Source: Mesorhizobium sp. J8 (GTDB lineage Bacteria; Pseudomonadota; Alphaproteobacteria; Rhizobiales; Rhizobiaceae). From it: a DNA stretch of 64,000 nucleotides. The stretch spans positions 5,580,001 through 5,644,000 of the forward strand of contig NZ_AP024109.1 in assembly GCF_016591715.1 (NCBI RefSeq). Direction: 5' to 3'. The translations under genes and the position numbers were made by a program. Position 1 is the stretch's first letter; the number at the start of each line of letters is the position of its first letter. The notes under the pieces were generated by a model. That model had not been told where the DNA came from, did no database searches, and saw only the letters and a program-made list of their open reading frames with translations. Of the stretch, positions 1-14,025 are shown piece after piece.

Positions 1-732
1 AAGAGTGTCGGCAAGATGCGTTACGCGCTGACCGGCGCGGTCTCGCACGACTTCTACGGCGACGCCAATCTCTCGGACGGCACCACCATCTCGCAGAAGG
101 ATCGCAACAACACGCTCTACACCGCCACCTTGCGCACCGGCTATGAGATCTCGCCGGCGCTGACGCCCTTCACGGAAGTCGAGCTCGGCCGCAGGGTCTA
201 TGATCAGCGTCTCGACACCGATGGCTTTGAGCGCTCATCGAAGCGGCTCGGGGCGCGCGCCGGCGTCGAGCTCGATATGGGCGAGAAGCTATCGGGCGAA
301 TTCTCCGTCGGCTGGTTGCGCGAGGCGCTCGACGACAGCCGCCTTCCGGCAATCGCCGGGCCGTCCATCAATGCCGACCTTAAATGGTCGCCCGAACGCG
401 GCACCATCATCGGGCTCACCGGCAAGACCGATGTCGAGACCACCACGACGGCGGGCCAGAGCGGCGACATCCTCTACTCCGGCCGGCTGACGGGCGAGCG
501 GCAAATCCGCGCCAACCTGACGGCGAACTCGGCGCTTGGCCTCGATTGGCGCGACTACACCGGCTCCGACGGCCACGATCTGATCCTGAGCGCCGAGGCC
601 GGGCTGACGTGGTGGCTGAACCGCTATGCCGGCCTCACCACCAGGATGCGGACCGAGAAGCTGACCAGCAACCTGCCTGGGCGCGACTATACGGCCAACA
701 GCGTCTATCTCGGACTGAAGGTCCAGCGCTGA
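1..732 (+). CDS. outer-membrane beta-barrel protein, 5' truncated
   Basis: The frame is open from the left edge to a TGA, leaving 243 residues; the true start lies outside the window. The sequence is a run of alternating polar/hydrophobic strands with GY, YTATLRTGYEIS and aromatic-girdle residues, ending in YLGLKVQR, the pattern of an outer-membrane barrel of the BBP2_2 type common in rhizobial genomes. No internal signal peptide is expected because the N-terminus is missing. The porin-like assignment rests on strand pattern and composition only; substrate is unknown. The next gene, galU, is convergent and about 60 bp away. Confidence 0.7.
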   Translation, partial: KSVGKMRYALTGAVSHDFYGDANLSDGTTISQKDRNNTLYTATLRTGYEISPALTPFTEVELGRRVYDQRLDTDGFERSSKRLGARAGVELDMGEKLSGEFSVGWLREALDDSRLPAIAGPSINADLKWSPERGTIIGLTGKTDVETTTTAGQSGDILYSGRLTGERQIRANLTANSALGLDWRDYTGSDGHDLILSAEAGLTWWLNRYAGLTTRMRTEKLTSNLPGRDYTANSVYLGLKVQR

Positions 733-792
733 CGCCTCTCATCCTCGGAGCTGAAGCGAACGCGCGGGCCGAAGTGGCGAAACCGCCGTGGC

Positions 793-1698
793 CTAAAACG
801 CCGCGCCGCGGCGCTCCGCCGGCCGTATCTCGTCCAGCAGCGTGCGGATGACGCCGGCCATGCTTCCGTTCATGTCGCTGCGCCACAGCGCGAAGGCGAC
901 ATTGGCTTCGACGAAACCTTCCGGCGAGCCGCAATCGAAGGTGCGCCCCTTGTAGTGATAGCCGTAGAAGGGCTGCTGTTTCTCCAACTTCAGCATCGCG
1001 TCGGTCAGCTGGATCTCGTTGCCGGCGCCGCGTTCCTGGCTTTCCAGGATGCCGAAGATCTCCGGCTGCAGGATGTAGCGGCCGTTGATGTAAAGATTGG
1101 AGGGCGCGGTGCCCTGTTTCGGCTTCTCCACCATGCCGGTGATGCGGAAGCCGTGATGCGCGTCCTCGCCGCGGCCGACAATGCCGTATTTGTGCGCTTC
1201 CGCCGGGTCGCATTCCTGCACGGCGACGATGTTGTTGCCGGTCTCGGCATAGAGCTCGACCATGCTCCTCGTGCAGCTCTTTTCCGACTGCATGATCATG
1301 TCCGGCAAAAGCAACGCGAACGGTTCGTCGCCGACCAGCTCGCGGGCGCACCAGACGGCGTGGCCGAGGCCCATCGGCACCTGCTGGCGCGTGAAGCTCG
1401 TTTGTCCCGGCGCCGGCTGCAGCCGCTGCAGGCGGGCGAGCTGGTCGTCCTTGCCGCGCTGGGCGAGCGTGTCATAGAGTTCGAACTGGACGTCGAAATG
1501 ATCCTCGATGACCGCCTTGTTGCGCCCGGTCACGAAGATGAAATGCTCGATGCCGGCCTCGCGCGCCTCGTCGACCACATATTGGATGACGGGCCGATCG
1601 ACGACGGTCAGCATCTCCTTCGGGATGGCCTTGGTGGCCGGGAGGAACCGCGTGCCGAGACCTGCAACCGGGAAAACTGCCTTGCGAACGCGCTTCAT
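793..1698 (-). CDS. galU: UTP--glucose-1-phosphate uridylyltransferase
   Basis: A 301-residue cytoplasmic nucleotidyltransferase that makes UDP-glucose from UTP and glucose-1-phosphate, the donor for exopolysaccharide, LPS and beta-glucan synthesis. The N-terminus has the nucleotide-binding signature [18 protein letters not shown], and the family motifs EKP (in VEKPK) and GRYIL follow. Length matches bacterial GalU (about 290-300 residues). The ATG is preceded on the minus strand by AGGGGTG, a good ribosome binding site. It stands alone, convergent with the barrel gene to its left and divergent from the transglycosylase gene to its right. Confidence 0.95.
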   Translation of the reverse strand: MKRVRKAVFPVAGLGTRFLPATKAIPKEMLTVVDRPVIQYVVDEAREAGIEHFIFVTGRNKAVIEDHFDVQFELYDTLAQRGKDDQLARLQRLQPAPGQTSFTRQQVPMGLGHAVWCARELVGDEPFALLLPDMIMQSEKSCTRSMVELYAETGNNIVAVQECDPAEAHKYGIVGRGEDAHHGFRITGMVEKPKQGTAPSNLYINGRYILQPEIFGILESQERGAGNEIQLTDAMLKLEKQQPFYGYHYKGRTFDCGSPEGFVEANVAFALWRSDMNGSMAGVIRTLLDEIRPAERRGAAF

Positions 1699-1934
1699 GC
1701 TGACACCCCTGCGTTTGAGCCAATTATCCGCTCGGCGGCACGCTCCGCAATCCCCCCGAACATTTTCGCGCCGGAATCATTTTCACGCCGAAATGTCGGA
1801 TTAACGGCGAGCGGTGAATGTGGAGGCTAAAAGCTGTTGCACCTCTTTTCGTTCCCGGCGGCGCCTATGGTAAACTAAATACTAACCCGGTTCGGCGTTG
1901 AATGATCCTTCCTGAATTGACGAAGGAGGAAATG

Positions 1935-3155
1935 ATGTCCGTTCGCAACACCGCGAGGCGCCTGACGGCACTGGTGACGGCCGCCGGCCTCACGCTGGCC
2001 TTGCTGATGCCCGCCGGGCCTGCTTTCGCCGATGCCGGATTCCGCCAGTGGGTCGCAGGCTTCCGCGCCACCGCGGTGGCGGGCGGCGTTTCGGGTGCTG
2101 TCTACGACCAGTCCATGAGAGGCATCGAGCCCGACCCGGTCGTGCTGGAAAAGGCCCGCACCCAGCCGGAATTCACCGCGCCCGCCTGGGACTATTTCGA
2201 CAATCGTGTGCACGACCAGGCGGTCGCCAACGGCCAGGCGATGGCACGCAAATGGAAGCCGTGGCTCGACCGTATCGAGGCGCGGTTCGGCGTCGATCGC
2301 AACATCCTTCTGGCCATCTGGTCGATGGAATCGAATTATGGCGAGACGCTCAAGCGCGACGACATCATGCGCAACGTCGTCCGTTCGCTGGCGACCCTCG
2401 CCTATGGCGATCCCAAGCGTTCGAAATATGCCCGCACCCAATTGATCGCGGCGCTGAAGATCCTGCAGACCGGCGACATCGACGAAAGCCATCTGATGGG
2501 CTCTTGGGCCGGCGCGATGGGCCAGACCCAGTTCATCCCGACCAGCTATCAGCGCTATGCGGTCGACATGGACGGCAACGGGAGGCGCGACATCTGGAAT
2601 TCGATCCCCGACGCGTTGGCGACCTCCGCCAATTTGCTCAAGAAGAACGGCTGGCAGGCCGGGAAGACCTGGGGCTATGAGGTCACCATCCCGGCCGGCA
2701 AGCTGCCCGGCGGCGCAAAGACGATCGCGCAGTGGCAGGCGCTCGGCGTCGTCAGGGCCAACGGCAAGCCGTTCAGGAACCTGACCGACAAGGCGACGCT
2801 GAAAGTGCCGGACGGCCGGGGTGGCCCCGCCTTCCTGATGATCAGGAACTTCTCGGTCATCAAGGCCTACAACAATGCCGACAAATACGCCTTGGCCGTC
2901 GGCCTGCTCGCCGATGAGATCGCCGGCGGCACCGGCCTCGTGCAGGACTGGCAGCGGCCCTTCACCAAGCTCACCTTCGAGGAGCGGCAGGAACTGCAGA
3001 AGCGGCTTTCCGAGCATGGCTACTACGACGGCAAGTTCGACGGCAAGATCGGCGACGGCTCGAAAGCCGCCATCATGGCCTACCAGGCAAAGGTCGGCCT
3101 GACGCAGGATGGCTATCCGAGCCTGGAAGTGCTCAAATGGCTCCGCAAGCAGTAG
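1935..3155 (+). CDS. MltB-family lytic murein transglycosylase
   Basis: A 406-residue periplasmic enzyme predicted to cleave the glycan strand of peptidoglycan to 1,6-anhydro-muropeptides. The N-terminus is a signal peptide (basic start, hydrophobic core, cleavage near PAFA-DAGF). The SLT_2/MltB domain spans roughly residues 35-330, with the catalytic Glu in IWSMESNYGE and the MGQTQFIPTSY motif. A C-terminal PG_binding_1 domain occupies about the last 65 residues (LQKRLSEHGYYDG onwards). The start was set at the second of two adjacent ATGs behind AAGGAGG (1923-1929); an in-frame ATG at 1902 is upstream of that ribosome binding site and is unlikely. Confidence 0.92.
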   Translation: MSVRNTARRLTALVTAAGLTLALLMPAGPAFADAGFRQWVAGFRATAVAGGVSGAVYDQSMRGIEPDPVVLEKARTQPEFTAPAWDYFDNRVHDQAVANGQAMARKWKPWLDRIEARFGVDRNILLAIWSMESNYGETLKRDDIMRNVVRSLATLAYGDPKRSKYARTQLIAALKILQTGDIDESHLMGSWAGAMGQTQFIPTSYQRYAVDMDGNGRRDIWNSIPDALATSANLLKKNGWQAGKTWGYEVTIPAGKLPGGAKTIAQWQALGVVRANGKPFRNLTDKATLKVPDGRGGPAFLMIRNFSVIKAYNNADKYALAVGLLADEIAGGTGLVQDWQRPFTKLTFEERQELQKRLSEHGYYDGKFDGKIGDGSKAAIMAYQAKVGLTQDGYPSLEVLKWLRKQ

Positions 3156-3256
3156 AGCCCGCGTAAGCGCCAGGCGTCCTTTCAAAGACGGCTAGGATGC
3201 TGTAGCGCTTCGGCTTGCGCATGACTTGCCGCGTCTGCCTGGTCATGCGCCAAGGG

Positions 3257-4483
3257 ATGGAGAGGTGTTTGGTTTCGGTTGCGCGTATCAGGCAGAGTAT
3301 TCGCCGGGCGCCCGTCCTGATTCTCGCCCTTGCCGTGCTTGTCGTCACCGTGGCCGGCGCTTTCCACGCCCCAGCGTTCGCGCAGGAGGAAAGCCGTGGC
3401 TGGTCGCTGCGCGACCTTTTGTTCCCGCGCCGCAGCGAACGCATCGAGCCCCCGGTCGAAGTTCAGAAACCGAGGCCGAAGCCGAAGAAGAAACCAAAGC
3501 CGCGCCCGCCGGCGGAACCGGAAACGCCGATCGTCGAGAAGACCAACGACGCCCGGGTCGTGCTGGTGGTCGGCGATTTTCTGGCGGGCGGACTGGCGGA
3601 GGGCCTCGACACGGCCTTTGCCGACAATCCCGCCGTCCGGATCGTCTCCCGCGCCAACGGTTCGTCCGGCTTCGTTCGCGACGACGTCTACAATTGGCCG
3701 GCCCAGATAAAATCGCTGATCGAAACGGAGAAACCGGCGGCCGTGATCGTCATGCTGGGTTCCAACGATCGTCAGCAGATGAAGGTCGGCGACGTGCGCG
3801 AGCAGCCGCGCTCGGAGAACTGGACCAAGGAATATGAGCGCCGCACAGATGCGCTCGGCAAGGCCTTGCAGGAAACCAAGGTGCCGTATCTGTGGGTCGG
3901 CATGCCGGCTTTCGGTGTGTCGAAGATGAACTCCGACATGCTCGCCTTCAACGACATCTATCACTCGGCCGCCGAGAAACACGGTGGCGAATTCGTCGAT
4001 GTATGGGACGGCTTCGTCGACGAGAACGGCGCCTTCGTCACCTCCGGCCCGGACATCAACGGCCAGCCGGTACGGCTGCGTTCCGACGACGGCATCAACG
4101 TCACCAAGGCCGGCAAGCGCAAGCTCGCTTTCTACACGGAAAAGCCGTTGGCAAAGATACTCGGCCTGGCGGCGCCGGGAAGCGTCACGACCGTGTCGGC
4201 GCCGGCCGGCGCCCCGGTCGAGGCGCCGAAGCCGGCCGCCGCACCCGTCATCGTCGACCGCACCCCGCCGATGCTGCTCGGCGACCCGTCACTCGACGGC
4301 GGCACCGAACTGCTCGGCGCCGCGCAGCCGGCCAGGGCCGATCCGAACCTTCCCGGCGAAAAGCTGATCCTTGAAGGCAAGGCGCCGACCGCTTCGCCCG
4401 GCCGCGCCGACGATTTTTCCTGGCCGCCGAAGCCGCCGGCGACGGCAGCTGTCGAATCCGGCCCGACACCGGCAACTCCTTGA
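3257..4483 (+). CDS. DUF459 / SGNH-hydrolase-fold exported protein
   Basis: An exported protein of about 408 residues. A signal peptide (RRAPVLILALAVLVV core, end near PAFA-QEE) is followed by a Pro/Lys-rich linker, then the SGNH-fold domain (about residues 95-305) and a Pro/Ala-rich tail. Block I reads VVGDFLAGGL, with Phe where active SGNH enzymes carry the nucleophile Ser. Block III GSND is kept. Block V reads DDGINVTKAG, with Asn where the catalytic His is expected. The protein therefore looks like a degenerate, possibly binding-only member. The start is uncertain: in-frame TTG 3215, ATG 3221 and ATG 3245 are alternatives, but they overlap what looks like a repeat fragment. Confidence 0.8.
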   Translation: MERCLVSVARIRQSIRRAPVLILALAVLVVTVAGAFHAPAFAQEESRGWSLRDLLFPRRSERIEPPVEVQKPRPKPKKKPKPRPPAEPETPIVEKTNDARVVLVVGDFLAGGLAEGLDTAFADNPAVRIVSRANGSSGFVRDDVYNWPAQIKSLIETEKPAAVIVMLGSNDRQQMKVGDVREQPRSENWTKEYERRTDALGKALQETKVPYLWVGMPAFGVSKMNSDMLAFNDIYHSAAEKHGGEFVDVWDGFVDENGAFVTSGPDINGQPVRLRSDDGINVTKAGKRKLAFYTEKPLAKILGLAAPGSVTTVSAPAGAPVEAPKPAAAPVIVDRTPPMLLGDPSLDGGTELLGAAQPARADPNLPGEKLILEGKAPTASPGRADDFSWPPKPPATAAVESGPTPATP

Positions 4484-4570
4484 CCGACGTTCCGGCGTAG
4501 CGGCAATTTCGCGCCGAGCCGAACAATGGCATTATTGGATTTTGGCCGAAGTCAAAGTCGGGGGACGAAT

Positions 4571-4978
4571 ATGTCGGCAACGGGCTATGCCTTGCTTGGG
4601 TTCGTGACTTGGACCCTCTTATTGCTCATATGGATGGAAATCCTGCGCACCCATCTCGTGGTGAGCGGCCGCGTCCTTGCGAATGGCTTTGCACCGGACA
4701 ATGCCGGCCTTTCGCCCTTCTTGCAGCGGCTGGCGCGCGCCCACGCCAATTGCATCGAAGGCCTTCCCATATTCGGAGGTCTCATGGCCCTGGCCATGAT
4801 GAATTCGCGCACCGCGATTACCGACCCGCTCGCATATTGGTTTCTCGGCGCGCGGCTGATGCAGTCGGCCATTCATCTGACGTCGACAAGTCCGATCGCC
4901 GTCAAGGCTCGATTCTCGGCGTTCGCAGTCCAGATGGCTATCGGCCTCTATTGGGCGATAAAGCTGCTGCTCAGCTAA
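4571..4978 (+). CDS. MAPEG-family membrane protein
   Basis: A 135-residue protein with four predicted membrane helices (LLGFVTWTLLLLIW near the N-terminus, IFGGLMALAMM, the WFLGARLMQSAIH region, and the C-terminal MAIGLYWAIKLLL). Size, topology and the RLARAHANCIEGLPIF loop fit the MAPEG superfamily (membrane-associated eicosanoid/glutathione metabolism proteins). Bacterial members are mostly uncharacterised, so no substrate is proposed. The ATG follows GGGGA at about 4560-4565; an in-frame ATG at 4526 would add a polar leader without a ribosome binding site. It appears monocistronic, followed by a palindromic intergenic repeat. Confidence 0.82.
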   Translation: MSATGYALLGFVTWTLLLLIWMEILRTHLVVSGRVLANGFAPDNAGLSPFLQRLARAHANCIEGLPIFGGLMALAMMNSRTAITDPLAYWFLGARLMQSAIHLTSTSPIAVKARFSAFAVQMAIGLYWAIKLLLS

Positions 4979-5120
4979 AGCATGCCTCCCAAGCGGGAAC
5001 CGATTTCGGGATGAAGACATGCGTAAAATCAAAACTTAACGTGCTTGGAGCGAATCTGAAAGATCGCGACACGCTTTAGGACGTCTCACCATTTCCGTGA
5101 AACGGTGAAACGCTCTAACG
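4979..5120 (+). repeat. rhizobial palindromic intergenic element (family A)
   Basis: The noncoding stretch between the convergent MAPEG and gltD genes contains AAGCATGC, GCGGGAACCGATTTCGGG and GACATGCGTAAAATC, followed by a self-complementary segment (CCATTTCCGTGAAACGG). The core GGGAACCG-TTTCGG is shared with the element at 53871-53975. Such elements recur between genes in Mesorhizobium-like chromosomes. Boundaries are approximate. Confidence 0.55.
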
Positions 5121-5130
5121 GATCGTCGCT

Positions 5131-6585
5131 TCAGCGTGGCAGCACCGTCGATCCCATCAATGCCTCGTCGATCGAGCGCGCCGCCTGACGGCCCTCGCGG
5201 ATCGCCCAGACCACCAGCGACTGGCCGCGACGCACGTCGCCCGCCGCATAGAGCTTGTCGATGTTGGTCTTGTAGTCGCGGTCGTTGGCCTCGACATTCC
5301 TGGAGCGGCGGCTGTCGGTGACGACCTTGATCTTGCCGTCGAGCTCCCTCATCAGGCTGTCGCTCGCCGGGCCGGCAAAGCCGATGGCGATGAAGGCGAG
5401 ATCGGCACGGATGACGAATTCGGTGCCGGGGATCGGCTTGCGCTTGTCGTCGACCTCGCAGCAGCGCACACCGGTCAGCTGACCGTCCTCGCCGATGAAT
5501 TCGAGCGTCGCCACCTGGAATTCGCGCTCTGCCCCTTCGGCCTGGGAGGAGGACGTGCGCATCTTGGTGGCCCAATAGGGCCAGACCGCGAGCTTGTCTT
5601 CCTTCTCCGGCGGCTGCGGACGGATGTCGAGCTGCGTCACGCGCACCGCGCCTTGCCGGAAAGCAGTGCCGATGCAGTCGGATGCGGTGTCGCCGCCGCC
5701 GACCACGACGACATGCTGGCCGCCGGCGATGATCGGGTGCGAGGGCCAGGCCACCGACTGGATCGGCTCGCCGCCGACACGGCGGTTCTGCTGCACCAGA
5801 TAGGGCATGGCGTCATAGACGCCGCTGAGGTCGCTGCCCGGAATGCCGGCCGGGCGCGGCGTTTCGGAGCCGCCGCAATAGAGCACCGCGTCGAATTCCT
5901 CGATGAGATCGGCCACCTTCATGTCGACGCCGACATTGACGCCGCAATGGAAGGTGACGCCCTCGCCCTGCATCTGCTCGATGCGCCGGTCGATATAGTG
6001 CTTCTCGATCTTGAAGTCGGGAATGCCGTAGCGCATCAGCCCGCCGGGACGGCTCTCGCGCTCATAGACATGCACGTCATGGCCGGCGCGGCCGAGCTGC
6101 TGCGCCGCCGCCATGCCGGCCGGACCGGAACCGATGACGGCAACCCGCTTGCCGGTCTTCTTCTCCGGCGGATAGGGGCGGATGTGGCCGGTCTCGTAGG
6201 CCTTGTCGGCGATCGCCTGCTCGACCGTCTTGATCGCGACCGGAATGTCCTCGAGGTTCAGCGTGCAGGCTTCCTCGCAAGGCGCGGGACAGATGCGGCC
6301 GGTGAACTCCGGGAAATTGTTGGTCGAGTGCAGGTTGCGGATCGCGCTGTCCCAGTCGCCATTGTAGACGAGGTCGTTCCAGTCCGGGATCTGGTTGTGG
6401 ATCGGGCAGCCGGTCGGTCCATGGCAGAACGGAATGCCGCAATCCATGCAGCGCGCGGCCTGTTTCTCGACCTCCTTGTCCGACATCGGCAGCGTGAATT
6501 CGCGGAAATGCCGGATTCGGTCGGAGGCGGGCTGGTACTTGTGCACCTGCCGGTCGATCTCGAGAAAGCCTGTTACCTTGCCCAT
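5131..6585 (-). CDS. gltD: glutamate synthase (NADPH) small subunit
   Basis: A 484-residue beta subunit of GOGAT that passes electrons from NADPH via FAD and iron-sulfur clusters to the large subunit. The N-terminal domain has the cluster-ligand cysteines (CMDCGIPFCHGPTGCP, and CPAPCEEAC). Two Rossmann motifs follow: GSGPAGMAAAQQL for FAD and GGGDTASDC for NADPH. The C-terminus has the FAD-binding segment YAAGDVRRGQSLVVWAI. The start MGKVTGFLEIDRQ matches the family; an upstream in-frame ATG at 6612 would add nine residues. It lies downstream of gltB with a 142-bp gap that contains a stem-loop. Confidence 0.96.
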   Translation of the reverse strand: MGKVTGFLEIDRQVHKYQPASDRIRHFREFTLPMSDKEVEKQAARCMDCGIPFCHGPTGCPIHNQIPDWNDLVYNGDWDSAIRNLHSTNNFPEFTGRICPAPCEEACTLNLEDIPVAIKTVEQAIADKAYETGHIRPYPPEKKTGKRVAVIGSGPAGMAAAQQLGRAGHDVHVYERESRPGGLMRYGIPDFKIEKHYIDRRIEQMQGEGVTFHCGVNVGVDMKVADLIEEFDAVLYCGGSETPRPAGIPGSDLSGVYDAMPYLVQQNRRVGGEPIQSVAWPSHPIIAGGQHVVVVGGGDTASDCIGTAFRQGAVRVTQLDIRPQPPEKEDKLAVWPYWATKMRTSSSQAEGAEREFQVATLEFIGEDGQLTGVRCCEVDDKRKPIPGTEFVIRADLAFIAIGFAGPASDSLMRELDGKIKVVTDSRRSRNVEANDRDYKTNIDKLYAAGDVRRGQSLVVWAIREGRQAARSIDEALMGSTVLPR

Positions 6586-6693
6586 AGTCCAGTCCCTGCT
6601 GTCCGAAGGCACGCTTTTTTGTCGCGCACCCGTTAACCCCTTAAGGCTGCCATGGCAACCAAGTCCGAGGTCAGGATTGTTGGTGAGGATGCC

Positions 6694-6717
6694 GGCCGGG
6701 AAGTCATTTTCCCGGCC
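6694..6717 (-). promoter_or_regulatory. intercistronic stem-loop between gltB and gltD
   Basis: A perfect 9-bp inverted repeat, GGCCGGGAA (6694-6702) and TTCCCGGCC (6709-6717), with a 6-nt loop, sits 11 bp after the gltB stop on the minus strand. No T-tract follows it, so it is more likely an mRNA-stabilising or partial-attenuation hairpin than a full terminator. Confidence 0.5.
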
Positions 6718-6727
6718 ATGCCCGAAA

Positions 6728-11464
<4,737 letters not shown>

Positions 11465-11939
11465 TGTCCTATCCTCCGTTCTCCACCTCGGCCCTGACCG
11501 TTTCAGGGCGCTGGTTTGCCTTGGGAAGCGCGAATGCTTCCCCTACGTCTTGCTGCACGTCTCGCGAAATCCATCGAACCATACGGCTATACGCCCGGTT
11601 CGCAGCCGGTATCGTACAGGTCAGAGCCGGGCCGTCTACCCGCCGCTCGCGACAATGGCCGGATTGGCAGCAATGATACGCCAGTCCAGCCTGTTTTGTG
11701 CGACAAAATAAGACAGCACTACTGTCCTAAATTTTTTATGGCAGAAATCAGGGGCCTACACAAGACCGATTCACAAAAAACTTAGGCGCGCTGCGACACG
11801 CCGGAAACGCAAGCTTTGGTCAGGGGTCTTTCGAGGCGACGCGCTGGCTTCACCGCTTTGCCGGCGATTGGCCCTTGCGCTTCGACCGCCGAAGCGGTCA
11901 AGTCCCGCCGCTTTTGCCAATCACGATACGGACCTCTCG
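11465..11939. other. intergenic region between divergent gltB and threonine aldolase
   Basis: About 475 bp with no convincing gene. It should hold the gltB promoter. One feature stands out: the inverted repeat GACAG-CACTA-CTGTC (11712-11726) next to an AT-rich run (TAAATTTTTTAT). This could be an operator or a weak hairpin; I cannot assign a regulator. Confidence 0.5.
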
Positions 11940-12989
11940 ATGTTCTTTGCATCCGACAACTGGGCGGGCGTCCACCCCGACATTTCGGCCAACCTCTCGC
12001 GCCATGCCGCCGGCGTCGCTACCGCCTATGGCGACGGCGATCTGGACCGCGCCGTCTATCGCCGTTTCAGCGAGATCTTCGAGCGTGAGGTGCAGGTCTT
12101 CTTCGTCGCGACCGGCACGGCGGCCAACGCGCTTTCGATGGCTGCATTGAACCGCATCGGCGGCATCGCGCTCTGCCATTCCGAGGCGCATATGAATGTC
12201 GACGAGTTCGGCGCGATGGGTTTCTACACCGGCGGCGCGCGCATGGCGCCGGTGCCGGGACCGCTTGGGCGCATGAACCCGGAGGCTCTCGACACGGCCA
12301 TCAAGCGCTATTCGCAGGATCTGGCCCCGGCCGGCCAGCCGATGGCGGTCACCGTCACCCAGGCGACCGAGGTCGGGACGGTGTACAGCGTCGACGACGT
12401 CAAGGCGATCGCCGAGGTCAGCCGTCGCCACAAGCTGCCGCTGCACATGGATGGCGCGCGCTTCGCCAATGCGATTGCGGCGACCGGCGTCAGCCCGGCT
12501 GAAATGACCTGGAAGAGCGGCGTCGACCTCATCTCCTTCGGCGGCACCAAGAATGGCTGCTGGATGGCCGATGCGGTGGTGATCCTCAATCCCGATGTCG
12601 GCAAGGACCTGCGCCTGCTGCGCCAACGCGCCGGGCAGACCTTCTCCAAGGCCCGCTTCATCTCGGCCCAGTTCGAGGCCTATTTCACCGACGATCTGTG
12701 GCTGAAGATGGCCGGGCACGCCAATCACATGGCCGCGCATCTGGCCGAGACCATCGAGGACGCGCCGGCCGGCAGGCTCGCCTGGCTGCCGCAGGCCAAC
12801 GAAGTGTTCGCCGTCCTCAACCGTGAGACCGCCGACAAGCTGCAGGCGGCGGGCGCCAAATTCTACGAATGGGGCGTTCCGCAGGGTTTTGACGGCCATC
12901 TCGGCGACAAGGAAGCGATCTACCGCTTCGTCGCCAGCTTCGCGACGACGACGGAAGAGATCGACCGTCTCGGTCAGTTGCTGGCCTGA
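11940..12989 (+). CDS. low-specificity L-threonine aldolase
   Basis: A 349-residue PLP enzyme of the beta-eliminating-lyase family that cleaves L-threonine or allo-threonine to glycine and acetaldehyde. The PLP-binding Lys is in SFGGTKNGCWMADA. Other family landmarks are FFASDNWAG at the N-terminus, HMDGARFANA (Asp and Arg near the cofactor) and the ATGTAANALSM phosphate-binding stretch. The start MFFASDNWAG fits the family; further in-frame upstream codons give an unrelated leader. The MBL-fold gene follows after only 8 bp, so the two are probably co-transcribed. Confidence 0.92.
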   Translation: MFFASDNWAGVHPDISANLSRHAAGVATAYGDGDLDRAVYRRFSEIFEREVQVFFVATGTAANALSMAALNRIGGIALCHSEAHMNVDEFGAMGFYTGGARMAPVPGPLGRMNPEALDTAIKRYSQDLAPAGQPMAVTVTQATEVGTVYSVDDVKAIAEVSRRHKLPLHMDGARFANAIAATGVSPAEMTWKSGVDLISFGGTKNGCWMADAVVILNPDVGKDLRLLRQRAGQTFSKARFISAQFEAYFTDDLWLKMAGHANHMAAHLAETIEDAPAGRLAWLPQANEVFAVLNRETADKLQAAGAKFYEWGVPQGFDGHLGDKEAIYRFVASFATTTEEIDRLGQLLA

Positions 12990-12997
12990 GTTCCTCC

Positions 12998-13891
12998 ATG
13001 ACCAGACCGCCTCTCGGCTCGACGATGCGGCTGGTCCGCCCGGCGCCGAATGTGCTGGGCTTCTATGACGGCCGCGTCGATGGCGCGCGCATCTGGTCGG
13101 ACGAACCGAACTGGCTCGACGACGGCGCCTACACGCTCGGCATTTGCACCTATGCGATTGTCGACGGCTCGCAGGCCCTCGTCTACGACACGCACATCTC
13201 CCTGCCGCATGCCCGCTTCATCCGGCGGACGCTCGAGGAGGCGGGCGTGACCTCGATACGCGTCGTGCTCAGCCACTGGCATGACGACCATATCGCCGGC
13301 AACGAGGTGTTTGAGGATTGCGAGATCATTGCCAACGGCCTCACCGCCGCGGGGCTCGAACGCGGCCGCGCCGGGATCGAAAGCGGCAACCCGCCGATCA
13401 AGCCGCTCGTCCTGCCCAACAGGATGTTCGAGAATAGTCTCAGCCTGACGGTCGGAGCGATCCCGATCGAACTGCGCCAGGTCGAAATTCACAGCCACGA
13501 CGGCACGGTGCTGCTGATGCCCAACACCGGCCTGCTTCTAGCAGGCGACACGCTGGAAGACTCGGTCACCTATGTCTCGGAGCCGGAGCGTCTGGCGGAA
13601 CATCTGGTCGACCTCGAGCGCATGGCCGGTTGGCACTTCGACCGGATCCTGCCCAATCACGGTTCCTTCGAGGCGATCGAAGCCGGCGGCTATGACAGGA
13701 GCCTAATCGCCGCCGCGCAGGCTTATATTCGCAAGCTGCTCGCCTGTCGGCATGACCCGGACCTGGCAATGCAGGACCTGAAAACTTTCGGCGCCGACAT
13801 GTTTGCCGCTACAGCAGCCGAATATTTCGCGCCGTACGAAGCCGTTCATCGGCAAAACGTCGAGGCTGTCGTCGCGGCAGGAAGCCGATAA
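12998..13891 (+). CDS. MBL-fold metallo-hydrolase
   Basis: A 297-residue metallo-beta-lactamase-fold protein. The metal motif HWHDDHIAGN is the HxHxDH signature, and the later ligands lie in HSHDGTV and GLLLAGDTLEDS. No signal peptide is visible, so it should be cytoplasmic. The family covers hydrolases of thioesters, lactones and phosphodiesters; nothing in the sequence fixes the substrate. It follows the threonine aldolase gene by 8 bp. The strong hairpin downstream belongs to the opposite strand. Confidence 0.88.
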   Translation: MTRPPLGSTMRLVRPAPNVLGFYDGRVDGARIWSDEPNWLDDGAYTLGICTYAIVDGSQALVYDTHISLPHARFIRRTLEEAGVTSIRVVLSHWHDDHIAGNEVFEDCEIIANGLTAAGLERGRAGIESGNPPIKPLVLPNRMFENSLSLTVGAIPIELRQVEIHSHDGTVLLMPNTGLLLAGDTLEDSVTYVSEPERLAEHLVDLERMAGWHFDRILPNHGSFEAIEAGGYDRSLIAAAQAYIRKLLACRHDPDLAMQDLKTFGADMFAATAAEYFAPYEAVHRQNVEAVVAAGSR

Positions 13892-13950
13892 GGTTGCCTT
13901 TCAGGTTAGGCAACCAAAGGCGCAGCAGCAACTCGACGCGTTGCCGATGG

Positions 13951-13982
13951 CACAATAAAAAGCGGCGCCTCGCGGCGCCGCT
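13951..13982 (-). terminator. rho-independent terminator of hsp20
   Basis: On the minus strand a 9-bp GC-rich stem, AGCGGCGCC / GGCGCCGCT (13961-13969 and 13974-13982), with a 4-nt loop is followed directly by TTTTATTG. It lies 43 bp past the hsp20 stop. The T-tract is on the minus strand only, so it serves hsp20 rather than the MBL gene. Confidence 0.85.
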
Positions 13983-14025
13983 TCCGTCTCGGGAGGGAGA
14001 CGTTGTCTGTGATGGAGCCCGCGGA

